This document shows, piece after piece, positions 31,123-41,485 of a stretch of 54,586 nt of DNA. Both the position numbers and the translations under genes were made by a program. The first letter of the stretch is position 1; every line of letters starts with the position of its first letter. The notes under the pieces were generated by a model. It was not told where the DNA came from. It searched no databases and worked only from the letters and a program-made list of their open reading frames with translations. This DNA is from Corallochytrium limacisporum (taxonomy: Eukaryota > Opisthokonta), in NCBI GenBank assembly GCA_002811645.1, contig PDIP01000030.1, positions 442,304 through 496,889 of the forward strand, in the 5' to 3' direction.

Positions 31123-33553
31123 GTTCGTTGGATGGCCGAGGAAATCCTTCGAATGTGGAATGGATGCGCACTGGGACTAATTCGAGATCAGAGATTGTTC
31201 TTGTATTTTCCTAGGGCACAAGATGGGAGGATCCATCTATGTGGGTAGAAGTCCCATCTCTGAAGTTTCTTCGGTTTGTTCAGTTCGGACGGCGGACCGG
31301 ATACCATCGTACTCCAACCGAATGACCTCTTTTTGACGTGTACCAACGCACATGGGGGGTTGGGTTTGGGGGGGTCGAGATCACCGAGAGATCTCTTTTA
31401 GCCGTGGGGAGGGTCCCCTCTCTCTCTGTCTCTCTGTCTCTCTCTTCCAGGGTCGGTCGGCGGCAACCCATGCAGTGCCTTAGGCCCAAAACCCCGCGCA
31501 CGAAAGGGGTGGGTTGGTGGAACACGGTCCCCCCCCCTACCCCCCTTTTCTTTTTTTTCTATGGTGCCGCAATAATATGTTTATTCCGTATATACATATG
31601 TCGAGTATCGGATCTCTTGGTCAGTGGAAAGGCGAGAAAACCCCTCGTTTGATCGGATTGCGCAGCGCATGCTGAGAGTGGAGCGGGGTGTGGAACCTCC
31701 GCGACACAAAAAAAAATAGAGTTGGTGCAAAGCACACATACCTCCTCCATCCTTGAACAGATTTTGTGGTTGTGGTACAGTACCAAACTTAATCCACACA
31801 GACAGACCGGAAAAATGCTAAAGGAAAAAGTTACGGTTACTGGTCAAAGACTCACTCCGCTGGACGACACTCGGTACTGCGGAGGATGGCGAGGGGAGGG
31901 TCCATCTTTCTGCGTACTTTCCCTTAGCTAAAACCCTCGAACTCCCCCCTTTCCGGGAGAGGGGGAGAGGGAGGGGGGCACAGAGAGGAGACGCGGGGGG
32001 CGGCAGAGGACTCTCACTCTACCTTCACCACCCCCCCCCCTTTCCCCATACACTTTATAACGAGGGGCGTATCAAAAGGCGTAGGCGCCATTCATTATTC
32101 AGACAGTTCCCCAAAGGGAAAAAAAAAGGAAGGAAACAAAGGTCCAAACCAAAGCCCCCCAACCAACCGAAAGAAAGTAAAGGCGAAGGTAACACGATAA
32201 AAAGGAAAGGACAGCGGGCCAACAAAAAAGAACTGGGGGACACTAAACGCGCGGGACAGGCACCCACGAAGACGGGGGACACAAAACACCCACCCTTCCC
32301 TTCCGCTACCAGCGCCGGAAGCAATGACAGGCGATGACAGGAGAGTTGGTGAAAGAATTGTTCGGTGAAGGCAACGGGTGCCAATGCGGACTTCAATGAA
32401 GGAAACCTGTCACTCTTGTGGCAAAGCCTGGAGTCAAAGAAACACTAAAAAAATAGAGACAGAGAGACTTGGACCGGAAGGCGGCGGGGGTCCGGGTAAC
32501 GGCCACGTTGGTGCCGGGTGGTAAACGAACGTGAACAAATGGTGACTGGCTCAGGCTGTTGCGACCCCTCCCCGCTGGGGGAATTGCGCGCTCCCAGCAA
32601 GAAAACGGAGAAATATCCACAATGGGACCCGATCGTGACAAAGGCAGCGAGCGCGTACCCTGGTCATGAGTTTCTCGCGTTCAAACCCTGCACTGCCATG
32701 GCAAGATTTGTTGGTAGCAGAGTGTGGAACGAATGGTTATTACCGGAAGGCGGTGTCAATCACCTGTCATGTTTCACCTGCGTCCAAATCTTGCCCTGCC
32801 ATCCCGAGATTTGTAAATAGCGGAGATACCGGGAGCATCTTTTAAGATGCAGATAGCGTGCGGCATCGTTTGCGGTGATGGACAACCACTCTGGGCTATC
32901 CCGTGTGGATGTGTAGGACATGGCGCTTTGGCATGGTCCAAGCTTGCAGTGCTCGGTACCACTGCGGGGGAACTCTCTCAGCTTTCCCAACGTCCACTTG
33001 GCCACACGCCTCGTCACAAAAGAGGGGGAAATTTAGGTAAGGGACGGGTTGTCTTCTCCTTATTTTGTTTTCCTTTGCTTTGGTTGCGCCGCTGTGCTAG
33101 TGCATACGAGCCGCCCAGAGAATTTGTATTTTTTTTTAAAAAAAAAGGGAAAGAAATGAATTACACAACAAAAAAAGTAAATACTTGCATTGCGGCTTAA
33201 GCTCCCTAACCCTCTTTCTTTCTTCGGGCTTCTCTTTTTTCTTCCTTTGTTTCTTTTGTATTCTTCGGGTAGAGGGCGAGCAAGGGTGTGACCAACCCTT
33301 TTCCTCAGATCTCCCCCCACCCCCCCCCGGGGAAAATGACAATGCTCATTTAAATGCTATAGCTCAAGATCGCCCAAGATGTGATCATGAGAGCGGAGCG
33401 GGTGAGATAAGAAGCCTACCTACCCCGCGACCATCCGCCCCGGAGAAGGAAGGAAGGGGAGGGGACAGAGGAGTACGAAAACTTCTCTCTCTCGCTACCG
33501 CCCTCCCCAAAACTTTTTGGTGAGAGAGCATGTCCGGTCTGGAGACTCGGCAA

Positions 33554-33611
33554 CTCTCTCTCTCTCTCTCTCTCTCTCTCGCTCTCGCTCTCGCTCTCGC
33601 TCTCGCTCTCG
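33554..33611. repeat. (CT)n plus GCTCTC hexamer array
   Basis: A CT run of ~27 bases continues into a short tandem array of GCTCTC units (about five). The hexamer looks like a CT run punctuated by regular G substitutions. Confidence 0.85.
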
Positions 33612-35363
33612 CGCTCACTCTATCTCTCTCTTTCTCTCCGCGGCGTGGTGTACCCGCTCGCATACAACAAGGCACACCCCATAGCTTCCCCTTTGCTTTA
33701 ATTTAGTATTCTCCCGGCTTTTTGTGCTCGTACCGGTTTTGGGGGGGGGGGGAGCACGCACGCACCGTTGGGAAGGTTTTCTTTTCCTTTCTTACGGACT
33801 TCTCTCTCTATCTCTCTATTGCTCGTCCTCTTGCTATCCACCATCAACTGCTGCTCTCCACTTGGTTCTGGATTGCTGTGGGCCACCTTTGTTGTCGTTG
33901 TCGTTTGTGGATCAGTCGCGGGGATAGTCCCACCCTCCCCCTCGTACTGCCGTGCGATGTCATGATTCCCAAACAAGTCATGTATCTACTGTATGAGGCC
34001 TGACGAGATGGATGGGGGAGGGAGGCGTGCAAGTAACGCAAGTACACCGCAATAAAAATGATTGGGATGAGAGGACAACACGGAAAATCATGCCGAGGAC
34101 AAAAGGTTGGACTGGCGGTGGGAGATTTTAATCTCCTCCAAGTTTCTCCCTTGGAAGTATCTACTACACTTGAGGTACGTGTACCGCTGAAGAACAAACA
34201 CAAATGAAAAAAGGGAGGAGAAATGAACGAAAGCACAAGCGACACAGCGAGAGAGAGAGAGACTGGGAGAGACGGAGAGAAACGATGAAGAAAAAATTAC
34301 ACTTTTGTGTTTTTGCTTTTTTTTTTCTTCAGGCCTTCCCCGCCTTTGTTTGGCCCGCACCCGTCAAACATCTGTCAAAGGAGGGCGACGGGTTGGGAGG
34401 TGGATGGAGCGTCGAAATCGGGCCCGCTTGGGTATCCTTGACGGCCCAGATCTGTTTGGGGTGTATATCTCCCTTTGGACAGCAATTATACAGAAGCTGA
34501 TAAGTAGATATAAAATATACTATAGTTTTTGGCTCTTACTGTTGGTGGACAGGGGTATCTCCATCACTGTTTTCATTCCACCATCCGTCGGAGTGGTTAT
34601 CTTGGGGGAGGGTCCAATGTGTAGACTGTCCCATAGCCAACATGCGACAGTGCAATTAAAGTACGCAGGGGTGGGCCCTCACCAGAATATTCGTGGTCCT
34701 ATAGTAAATGTACGCGCTGTGGGACGGGGGGGTTGGCGGAGGGGCCAGGGAGGGGCCTGCCGTGTCAAGGAGTGAAAATGGGGTGTGAAGATGGAGAAAG
34801 TTGGGGGAGAGACTGGGGAAAAGTTAACGACTTGGTGGACACACGCAAGCTTGTAACTGGTCCCAATCTATGAGGATGCACAAACAGGAAGAATCACCAG
34901 TGCCTCTCAAGGTGATCGACTGCGCAGTTCCCTTTTACGCGCCGAAGGTCCGCAACAAGAGTGTTGCTGTTGTACAAACCTGCGCGACTGCATTTCGTTT
35001 CCGCGATGTACCACCCGAGGCCATCGGACATGGTGTGACAAGCTACTACAGGCGCTACACCCACACTCTCTTAGCAGAGAATCGAGGGGCCATTAGAACC
35101 AACACATTCGCGGTACAGACGTAGAAACGATTTCATCAGTCAGCGGACCTGAGGGCCGGAGAACAGAGATTGAGAAGGCAAAGAGACAGAGGGACTCGGA
35201 GAGTTACCGCGACGAAGAACGGAGAGGTAAGAATGAACCACATAGACAAGCACCAACACGACAGTGTACCTCGGTAGAGGGCGAATTCATACGAGATTGA
35301 ATCTTAAGTCAGACAGTGGGTTGTCACGAGCAGATGTAAGCAGGAGGCAGTTCAACTGACGAA

Positions 35364-37136
35364 ATGAGCAATTCAACAGCTGCACTTGGTGTCTGGCTCT
35401 GGGCGATGCGCCTGGGGGCCTACATCAATGTCGATGTGCGCTACTCATTCCATCCGGTGGCAGAGCTGGCGTGTGGTGATGGAAGGAGCAGATCTTCCAC
35501 GGCCTCATCCACGTCCTTTTCCTCGCGAAGTTCGGCGAAGAGAAGAGGCAGCCGTGGAACAGAAGTCAAGATGAACATGATACAGACAGATGAGCTGGGT
35601 TTCCGTCCTGTGTTGACAACTGCGACTGACATTCCAGCGGGAACAATCCTTTTGCGAATACCCCAACATCTTTGCATTACAAAGTACTTCTCGCCATCGA
35701 TGCACTCCGAAATGGCGGCAGCACTTGCAGGAGGCAACATGCCTGCCCACCTACAGACAGTCATCTTGTTGATGATGGAGTATACCGCGCGGGACGCCAG
35801 TCCACTGAAGCCGTGGCTCGATGAGATGCCCGATACCTTCCACAATCCCATGTGCTGGACCGAGAAAGAAAGAAAGGAACTCGTGGGAACGACCTGTGAA
35901 GACGATGATGAGGTCAAGAATCTGGAAGAAACCTTCGAGTCACAGATCTATCCCCAGCTCCTGGCTGCAGGCATCGAGAAATACCTGTGCAACATCAGCG
36001 AGTTCAAGAAGTTTTCAGCATTCGTGCACCATAATGCCTTCCATTTCCCGACCTTCGACTCCACTGTGCCTTACATGATCCCCATTGCGGACATGATTCA
36101 GCGCACCAACGAAGACCCGAACGTGTACTTGGAGCTGAGAGACACTGAAGTCGTTGTCAGTGCCGCCAAGGCCTTACGTGCCAATGAAATACTGAAGCGC
36201 AGTGAAGGACCATTTTCAACGGCACAGATGGTGCAGAGATATGGAATGATTGGTGACACTAGCCGCAACGACGTGGCAATCTTGACCAAGGATGATTTGA
36301 AGAGCTTTGTAAAGAACAACAAGTCGATCTTTGAAGGCGTTGAGAATGCTGAGAAGCGCTTGGAAGAGATCGAGAAAGCAATTCCGCCAATTTCCCTGGA
36401 CAGTATTCACATCAGCGAGCATGACTTGGTGCCGGAATCGGTTATGGTGATGGCTCAGCTCTTGGCACTGGAAGACGAGGAGTTTGAAAGGCAGAAACAC
36501 GACATCAATAGTTTGGGCTCGTGCTTCTACGATGAAGATATGACCCTGCTTCGGGTGTATGGCATCATTGCTGCCATAGCTCAATCCAAGCTGACGAGCT
36601 TCCGTGGTTCCATCCGCAACGATAACCACATTATTCAGAACTTCATACAGAGCAAGCAGGCCACTAGCCACGGTCTGCACCGTGCCTTAGCTGCCGGAGT
36701 GCGGCTAAGTGAGCGCCGTGTGCTCAAGACGCTGCTGTCGGAGTTGAACAGTTCAATGGCAGATATTACTGAGGGCTTTGGATCAATCAGTGGCGAGCCT
36801 GACGACTCTGAACTCAGTGGCCTCAACATGGCCAGCATCTCCGGCAAGATTGTCAAGAAGACTACAAAGGGTAAGGAGAAAGATTCTCACGGACGCGATG
36901 AGCACAACAGCCAGCGCACTGGCAAGTCATTGTCCAAGGAACGGTCTTTGTCAAAAGAAGGCAGTAGCTCGGGCAGTGACCAGGAGGCGCACACGATACT
37001 CTACAGCATGAGTAGTGGTGATGCCCAAATCATTACTGGACAGAAGCGTCGTCGTACAGTGGACCAGGGATCTTCGTCTTCGTCCTCATCTCTGCGGGAA
37101 GCCAGGCATCTTTCTATCGGCAGCGATCTTGACTAG
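35364..37136 (+). CDS. SET-domain protein, SETD3/RuBisCO-methyltransferase-like
   Basis: A 590-residue protein whose residues ~75-310 follow the split SET domain of the SETD3/SETD4/SETD6/LSMT family, which methylates lysine or histidine of non-histone proteins. It opens with GFRPVLTTATDIPAGTILLR-like sequence, has the inserted helical region, then YMIPIADM at 237-244. Here the SAM-contacting N-H pair of the family (ADMxNHxxxPN) reads Q246-R247, with P252-N253 retained. Later comes GPFSTAQMVQRYGM, with Y293 at the place of the catalytic tyrosine. A helical region follows (~320-490), resembling the substrate-binding domain. The last ~100 residues are Ser/Lys-rich and disordered, with KRRR as a possible nuclear signal. 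The first ~70 residues before the domain are Ser/Arg-rich. Membership is likely. Catalytic competence is doubtful because of the changed N-H. Confidence 0.72.
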   Translation: MSNSTAALGVWLWAMRLGAYINVDVRYSFHPVAELACGDGRSRSSTASSTSFSSRSSAKRRGSRGTEVKMNMIQTDELGFRPVLTTATDIPAGTILLRIPQHLCITKYFSPSMHSEMAAALAGGNMPAHLQTVILLMMEYTARDASPLKPWLDEMPDTFHNPMCWTEKERKELVGTTCEDDDEVKNLEETFESQIYPQLLAAGIEKYLCNISEFKKFSAFVHHNAFHFPTFDSTVPYMIPIADMIQRTNEDPNVYLELRDTEVVVSAAKALRANEILKRSEGPFSTAQMVQRYGMIGDTSRNDVAILTKDDLKSFVKNNKSIFEGVENAEKRLEEIEKAIPPISLDSIHISEHDLVPESVMVMAQLLALEDEEFERQKHDINSLGSCFYDEDMTLLRVYGIIAAIAQSKLTSFRGSIRNDNHIIQNFIQSKQATSHGLHRALAAGVRLSERRVLKTLLSELNSSMADITEGFGSISGEPDDSELSGLNMASISGKIVKKTTKGKEKDSHGRDEHNSQRTGKSLSKERSLSKEGSSSGSDQEAHTILYSMSSGDAQIITGQKRRRTVDQGSSSSSSSLREARHLSIGSDLD

Positions 37137-38364
37137 TGATGGCTCTCGGATATCAATGTACACAGTCATAGGATATGCGGCTCAGATCATACACATTCTG
37201 GCCTTGTTCCAAAATTTAGAGCACATGCATTACATATCAATATTTAGAGTCTCTAAAGACAAACTTTCGTTTGCTTGCACCTGGTTGAACATACTTGTCA
37301 TTCCCGCGAAAGCAGCAGTGGACCCGGACTCGAAAGAGAATCCCTGACACCCCCCCCCCTTCCCAAAGTACTGAAGTGCCCTCTACCTGCCCACATCGCC
37401 TCATAGACACCCCACCCCCGGGGGGGGCCCTCCGGCCGGCCTCCCCCCCCCAAATCTCCAAGGAACCGCCAGCGGGCCCAGTCGCAATCAATTTGCTTCG
37501 TCACAGTAAATAGATTTTGATTAAAACACAGAGAGCCCAAGCAAACACCCCCCCCCCCTTTTTCTCCCGGTATTTCTAGGCCCAAAATACGTTGGGTGGC
37601 ACTGGCTATGAAAACCCCCCCCCCCGGGGGTCGCGCCTCCGAAGGGGCCCAAAAAAAACAAGCCGGGGCGCGAAATGGGCGCGCTGCGAAGTTCTCTTTA
37701 TGCGGGAGAGAACGGCGAAGGCTGGCTCTTTGGAGTCCCCCCCCCAACCACCTGGGAGGGGGGGGTGGGCCGGGAGAAGGCCAGACGAAAAGGTGAGGGA
37801 GAGCAAAGAGCGGGGGGAAGAGTGTGGACCCCTCTGCTGGGAGGGGAACGGGAGGCGGTGTGTTGTCAAGGGAGGCGGCGGAAGGGCCCCTGTCGGCACT
37901 TGGGTACCGCAAGCAAAAGGCCCGCCACCCCAACGAAGTGGAAGGGTTCGGGCGGGTGGTGATGGTCGTCGTCCGTTGGGATAGCCAGCCATTGTTTGCT
38001 TCACAGGGAGGTCACCCAAGTGTTTTTTTTTTGGGCATGTTTCAAACAAAACGGAACTGCGACCAGTGGGTAGGAAACGTTGCCAGTTTTTGTTGGCTCC
38101 TTTGTTTCAGGTTTTTTCTTTGTTGGGTTTCTCCACAGGGTGGTAGCCATTCGGTTTAGTGAATCCGATAGGGTGGAAGGCGGTATTTCAAGTGGATAAT
38201 GACCGCCTAAAACCTACCACGACTGTGACAGGATGTTCTAATCCCATTCATTAGAGACGTGACCCAGGGACTAAACGGGGCTCATCGTGTTTTAAAGAAG
38301 TATGTGATTTGCTGACTGACAAACCATTGTAACCGAGATAAGCCGAAACGAAGTAGCAACCACC
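37137..38364. other. Intergenic, low-complexity
   Basis: About 1.2 kb between two genes on the same strand. It holds copy 2 of the dispersed repeat (37345-37450), C-runs near 37548-37557, a C11G5 junction (37615-37630), and a promoter region for the downstream gene from about 38150. No gene recognised. Confidence 0.5.
37345..37450 (+). repeat. Dispersed direct repeat, copy 2
   Basis: Near-identical to 29388-29490 in the same orientation. The unique core (CTTCCCAAAGTACTGAAGTG, then CTCTACCTGCCCACATCGCC, then CCTCCGGCCGGCCTC) is unchanged. Flanking sequence differs on both sides, so this is a mobile or dispersed unit and not a larger duplication. Confidence 0.85.
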
Positions 38365-40083
38365 ATGGCGCAAGCTCAGCTCCAGGGAGAAACAATTATC
38401 CACTACGAACTGAAGCAAGGCTTCTCGGTATGTAGTGAGATTGTGACCCACTATAACTCTGTCTTTGCAGAGGATAGTCTGGCTGTAATGAAGCGCAAAG
38501 ATGGTCATATGGATGCCAGTCCAAGCCAAGACGGGATGTATGGGTGGGTAACAACAGTTTCGCAGCCTAGGGTGGCCAACGCGAACGTAGACTTTCTGAT
38601 CTCGGACGCCACTAAGCAGCAATTATCGGCACTACAGACCATTCAGAGTGAGACGACTAGATATTTAGAGTCGTTTGATAGAATTCTCATCGCCCTGGCG
38701 GGCCTGAAAAAAGAATACGGCCAAGCTGCAGCACGTTGGGCGCGCACTGACGAGGCGGAAGTAAAGAGGCATCTGGAGGTTACTATGCTGCGCTTTGGCA
38801 ACGGCTACATGGTATATCGTGCAGTGCTGATACGAGCAATTGAGACGTTTCTGGAGGAACAGTTGCTATACCTGTTGGAGCGCTTCGTACAAGCTCCTGA
38901 GGGGGATGTAAAGGCGGTCGCGACCCTGATGGGCAGTGCGAGCGCTGTCGGGGAGAGTGCTAGGAAGAACGTCGACCGAATCCTGAAGGCAGCACGCGAG
39001 GGTTTCAAAGAATGTGGGCCCACTGCAGAGGGTTTGAAGTCACTTTTTGACGATGAGTCGTCCTTTGTGAGCGAAATTAGTGCGGCAGGACCTCTGCGCT
39101 TTACGTCACCGTCGATCGGTGCCAACAGTCTGGCCCAACGGAGGGTAGCCCGCGACGTATCGCATCTGCTCAGCACACTCTCATCCAGCGCCAATGTGGA
39201 TATCTACAGTCGTGACATTACCCAGAAGCTTGCACCGCATATTAAGGAATGGATCCCGGACGAGTTGCGGACCGTACAGCGTGGACGGGCCGATAGTAAG
39301 TCCCTCCTGGTCGGTCAGCCAGTCTGGGAAATCTCACAGCGCTTCAGTGCCCACGGTTTGTCCGAGCTGCAGAAGCAAAACATGATGCTCAGTGACACAG
39401 GAATTGCGGATCTGCTAAAGGATATGGATCTGTCTCCGAGCACTTCCACGGGCGAAGTGGTTGGTGCAACACTCTCTACGGGCTCAGTACAGAGGCCGCG
39501 TGCAGGTACCGCTTCGGGCCTACAGCCGTCCTTCCTCAGGCATACCACAGGCAGCACCAATGTCACCTCTGTAACGCTCGATGTAGGTGAACAGATTGGT
39601 ACAGCCAGACCCCGTGCAGCGACAATGACCCAAGGCCAGGACGATGGCAGGGTCATTCAGGCGGTGGCCAGTGAGAGTCTCCTGCAGCCCAACAGTGTCG
39701 GAGCGGTGGGTACCGATAGCGGACAGGGCACCTTTCTGTCTGAACCGTCCTTGCACCGCACAGAATCTATGTTTGATCGGCTGCTGGGGGCCAATGGGTT
39801 CCACGCTGACCTTCTGCCCATCTTTCAGAAGCCTCCCGGTCCGATCCTGGAAGTCCTCGAAGATCACGCAGGTGGCAGAATGGAGTTTTCAGTGGCCAAG
39901 GGAGAGTTGGTGGAACTGCTGGATATAGACACCGAAGATGCAGCAGCGTCGTCTGACTTCTACAGAGTGCGATCACTGCAAGGAGGCGTGACAGGCCTCA
40001 TTCCACGGGCTAAGGTCAGGCTGCAGAGCGGAGAGGACACCATTGGCGGCATCGGCGACTTCGAACTCGAGACTGAGGCTTGA
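38365..40083 (+). CDS. BAR-like helical and SH3-domain protein
   Basis: A 572-residue protein. The last ~75 residues are a clear SH3 domain (about 490-560): VLEDHAGGRMEFSVAKGELV in place of the ALYDY/E-L-S-F-x2-G-E/D pattern, DFYRVRS in place of the tryptophan strand, and GLIPRAKVRL in place of G-x-[FI]-P-x-N-Y-V. Residues ~55-220 are long amphipathic helices, with a FLEEQLLYLLERF segment like the third part of BAR domains, so a membrane-curving BAR domain is probable. Residues ~350-490 are Ser/Thr-rich linker. The order BAR, linker, SH3 is that of amphiphysin and endophilin, which act in endocytosis with actin and dynamin. The start lies in CCACCATGG, a good translation context. The SH3 call is firm and the BAR call is moderate. 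Confidence 0.65.
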   Translation: MAQAQLQGETIIHYELKQGFSVCSEIVTHYNSVFAEDSLAVMKRKDGHMDASPSQDGMYGWVTTVSQPRVANANVDFLISDATKQQLSALQTIQSETTRYLESFDRILIALAGLKKEYGQAAARWARTDEAEVKRHLEVTMLRFGNGYMVYRAVLIRAIETFLEEQLLYLLERFVQAPEGDVKAVATLMGSASAVGESARKNVDRILKAAREGFKECGPTAEGLKSLFDDESSFVSEISAAGPLRFTSPSIGANSLAQRRVARDVSHLLSTLSSSANVDIYSRDITQKLAPHIKEWIPDELRTVQRGRADSKSLLVGQPVWEISQRFSAHGLSELQKQNMMLSDTGIADLLKDMDLSPSTSTGEVVGATLSTGSVQRPRAGTASGLQPSFLRHTTGSTNVTSVTLDVGEQIGTARPRAATMTQGQDDGRVIQAVASESLLQPNSVGAVGTDSGQGTFLSEPSLHRTESMFDRLLGANGFHADLLPIFQKPPGPILEVLEDHAGGRMEFSVAKGELVELLDIDTEDAAASSDFYRVRSLQGGVTGLIPRAKVRLQSGEDTIGGIGDFELETEA

Positions 40084-40835
40084 ACCGGCCGGCCCCAGGG
40101 CCCCCTCCCCATAGTTACTGGGCACACTTGCGCACCGGCCCAAAATACCAACGGGCAGCCTCTTCCCACTAATTCATCAGCGAACTTATCTATGAAATAT
40201 ATTTTTTGAATCAATAGCCCATTCTTTCACTATGTGCTGCTGCCCCTCACAGCGCATTCGGACGGGTCAATTTCTTTCTTGTGGGGTGAAGTCATAAGCG
40301 GCATAGCAAAGGCACCGAGGCGGAAGCCCCCCCGGGGGGGGGGGCCTTCACGGCCCCAAAGCCTCGCCTGCCTCCCTTGCTCTCGTTCGGGGGCCACCGT
40401 CCATTGGTCCAATTTTTGTTCGGCACTCTCTCTTGGGAGAGAGGCCTCCGACGACCCCCTCCCCATTTACGTTGGTTACATGTAGCAATTGCACCTACTG
40501 CAGTTGTGTAGCCAGTGACCCACGGCTGGGAAAGCGGATACGGGGTTGGCAGCTGGTGTACACACAAACGCGCCTTGTATGAGTCGGTGTGGGAGTCAAT
40601 GGTGCTGTCGTAAGAGCTGGATATATTGAAAGAGTTTCGTGGACTGCAGTTATGGTTGTTTTGTCTTTCGCAGAGCTGTGTGTGTTGCAGAGTGATCATA
40701 GTTTGGGGACATGAAGGGCTATTTCACAGGAACACCTTCCACAAGTTCCGACAGTTGACACGGCACTTTGTGGTATACAAAGCGAGTAAGTGGTATCAAA
40801 CAGGGCATTCATAGGTAGACGAACTTAATTTAACA
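40084..40835. other. Intergenic
   Basis: About 750 bases, with a C7G11 junction at 40327-40344. The last ~200 bases are less GC-rich and lead into the MYCBP start. No gene seen. Confidence 0.5.
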
Positions 40836-41153
40836 ATGGCTGCTACTTTCCAGGGATCAGAAACAAAGAAGGAGGACTTCCGGCGATATCTTGAACGCAG
40901 CGGAGTCATTGACGCTATGACCAAGGTTCTCGTGAGCCTGTACGAGGAGCCCGAGAAGCCCAACAATGGACTTGAATTTGTCAAAGGTGTGCTGGGTGCA
41001 CCTCAAGGATTGGACATTGAGAGTCTGCGTTTGGAAAATGAAGAGCTGAAGCAAAAGAACGAGGGCCTGGAAACCAAGGTCGCCTCCCTGGAAGAGGAGC
41101 TTGCAAAGCTGAAACAGGAAGCTGCTGCACCCCCCGCAGAAGAGGGAGCATAA
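40836..41153 (+). CDS. MYCBP: MYCBP (AMY-1) orthologue
   Basis: A 105-residue protein, against ~103 in animals, with very strong similarity to C-Myc-binding protein MYCBP. The first half contains EDFRRYLERSGVIDAMTKVL followed by VSLYEEPEKPNNGLEFVK, close to residue-for-residue with the human sequence. The second half is a coiled coil of E/L/K heptads starting at IESLRLENEELKQ. In animals MYCBP binds MYC and several AKAP-type anchoring proteins, and it is also found in many ciliated protists, so an ancestral role in flagella or protein kinase A anchoring is possible. It converges on the AT-hook/PAQR gene, with 332 bases between. Identity is firm and role is inference. Confidence 0.95.
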   Translation: MAATFQGSETKKEDFRRYLERSGVIDAMTKVLVSLYEEPEKPNNGLEFVKGVLGAPQGLDIESLRLENEELKQKNEGLETKVASLEEELAKLKQEAAAPPAEEGA

Positions 41154-41485
41154 ACGTGTTGTAAAGAGTAATTTTCAAACCGATGGTGATAAGAGATCTT
41201 TCTTGCTTTAAGGTTATGCACCAACAGCAAGCAGGACTGAACTTGTAATTACATGAACATAAATTCATATTTTGAAAGATGAGGCAGTCGCGACGTGAAC
41301 TACCACACTCTGCAAAAGACTCGAGATGAACTGCGAACGTTGCTCAAGTCTGTGGTTGTGTGCCAGGATGAACGTACTTAAGTATATGTCGTTAGCGTCG
41401 GTATGGATTCTATTTGTACATTGCGATTGTTGGTATCCTTCTCTGCGCTAACCCAGTCAACTACCTACTGCGCCATTTTCCGTCC
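41154..41485. other. Intergenic between convergent genes
   Basis: 332 bases between the MYCBP stop and the stop of the AT-hook/PAQR gene. AT-rich, 3' UTR-like. Nothing else seen. Confidence 0.5.

Larger units (their letters stand above)
28430..35363. other. 6.9-kb gene-poor, low-complexity region
   Basis: No conserved gene is visible across almost 7 kb. The region is dominated by homopolymer tracts (C16, C17 and poly-G), C/G junction palindromes, GA and CT microsatellites, and A/T-runs. It includes one copy of the ~100-base dispersed repeat (29388-29490). Open frames are short or simple-sequence translations. Two slightly more protein-like stretches are noted separately (29084-29311 + and 30496-31122 -). 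The last ~250 bases upstream of 35364 should contain the promoter of the SET gene. Confidence 0.55.

Noticed and set aside
34870-35124. 84-codon frame upstream of the SET gene
   Set aside because: Starts at an ATG and looks mildly protein-like, but it is short, isolated and matches nothing I know.
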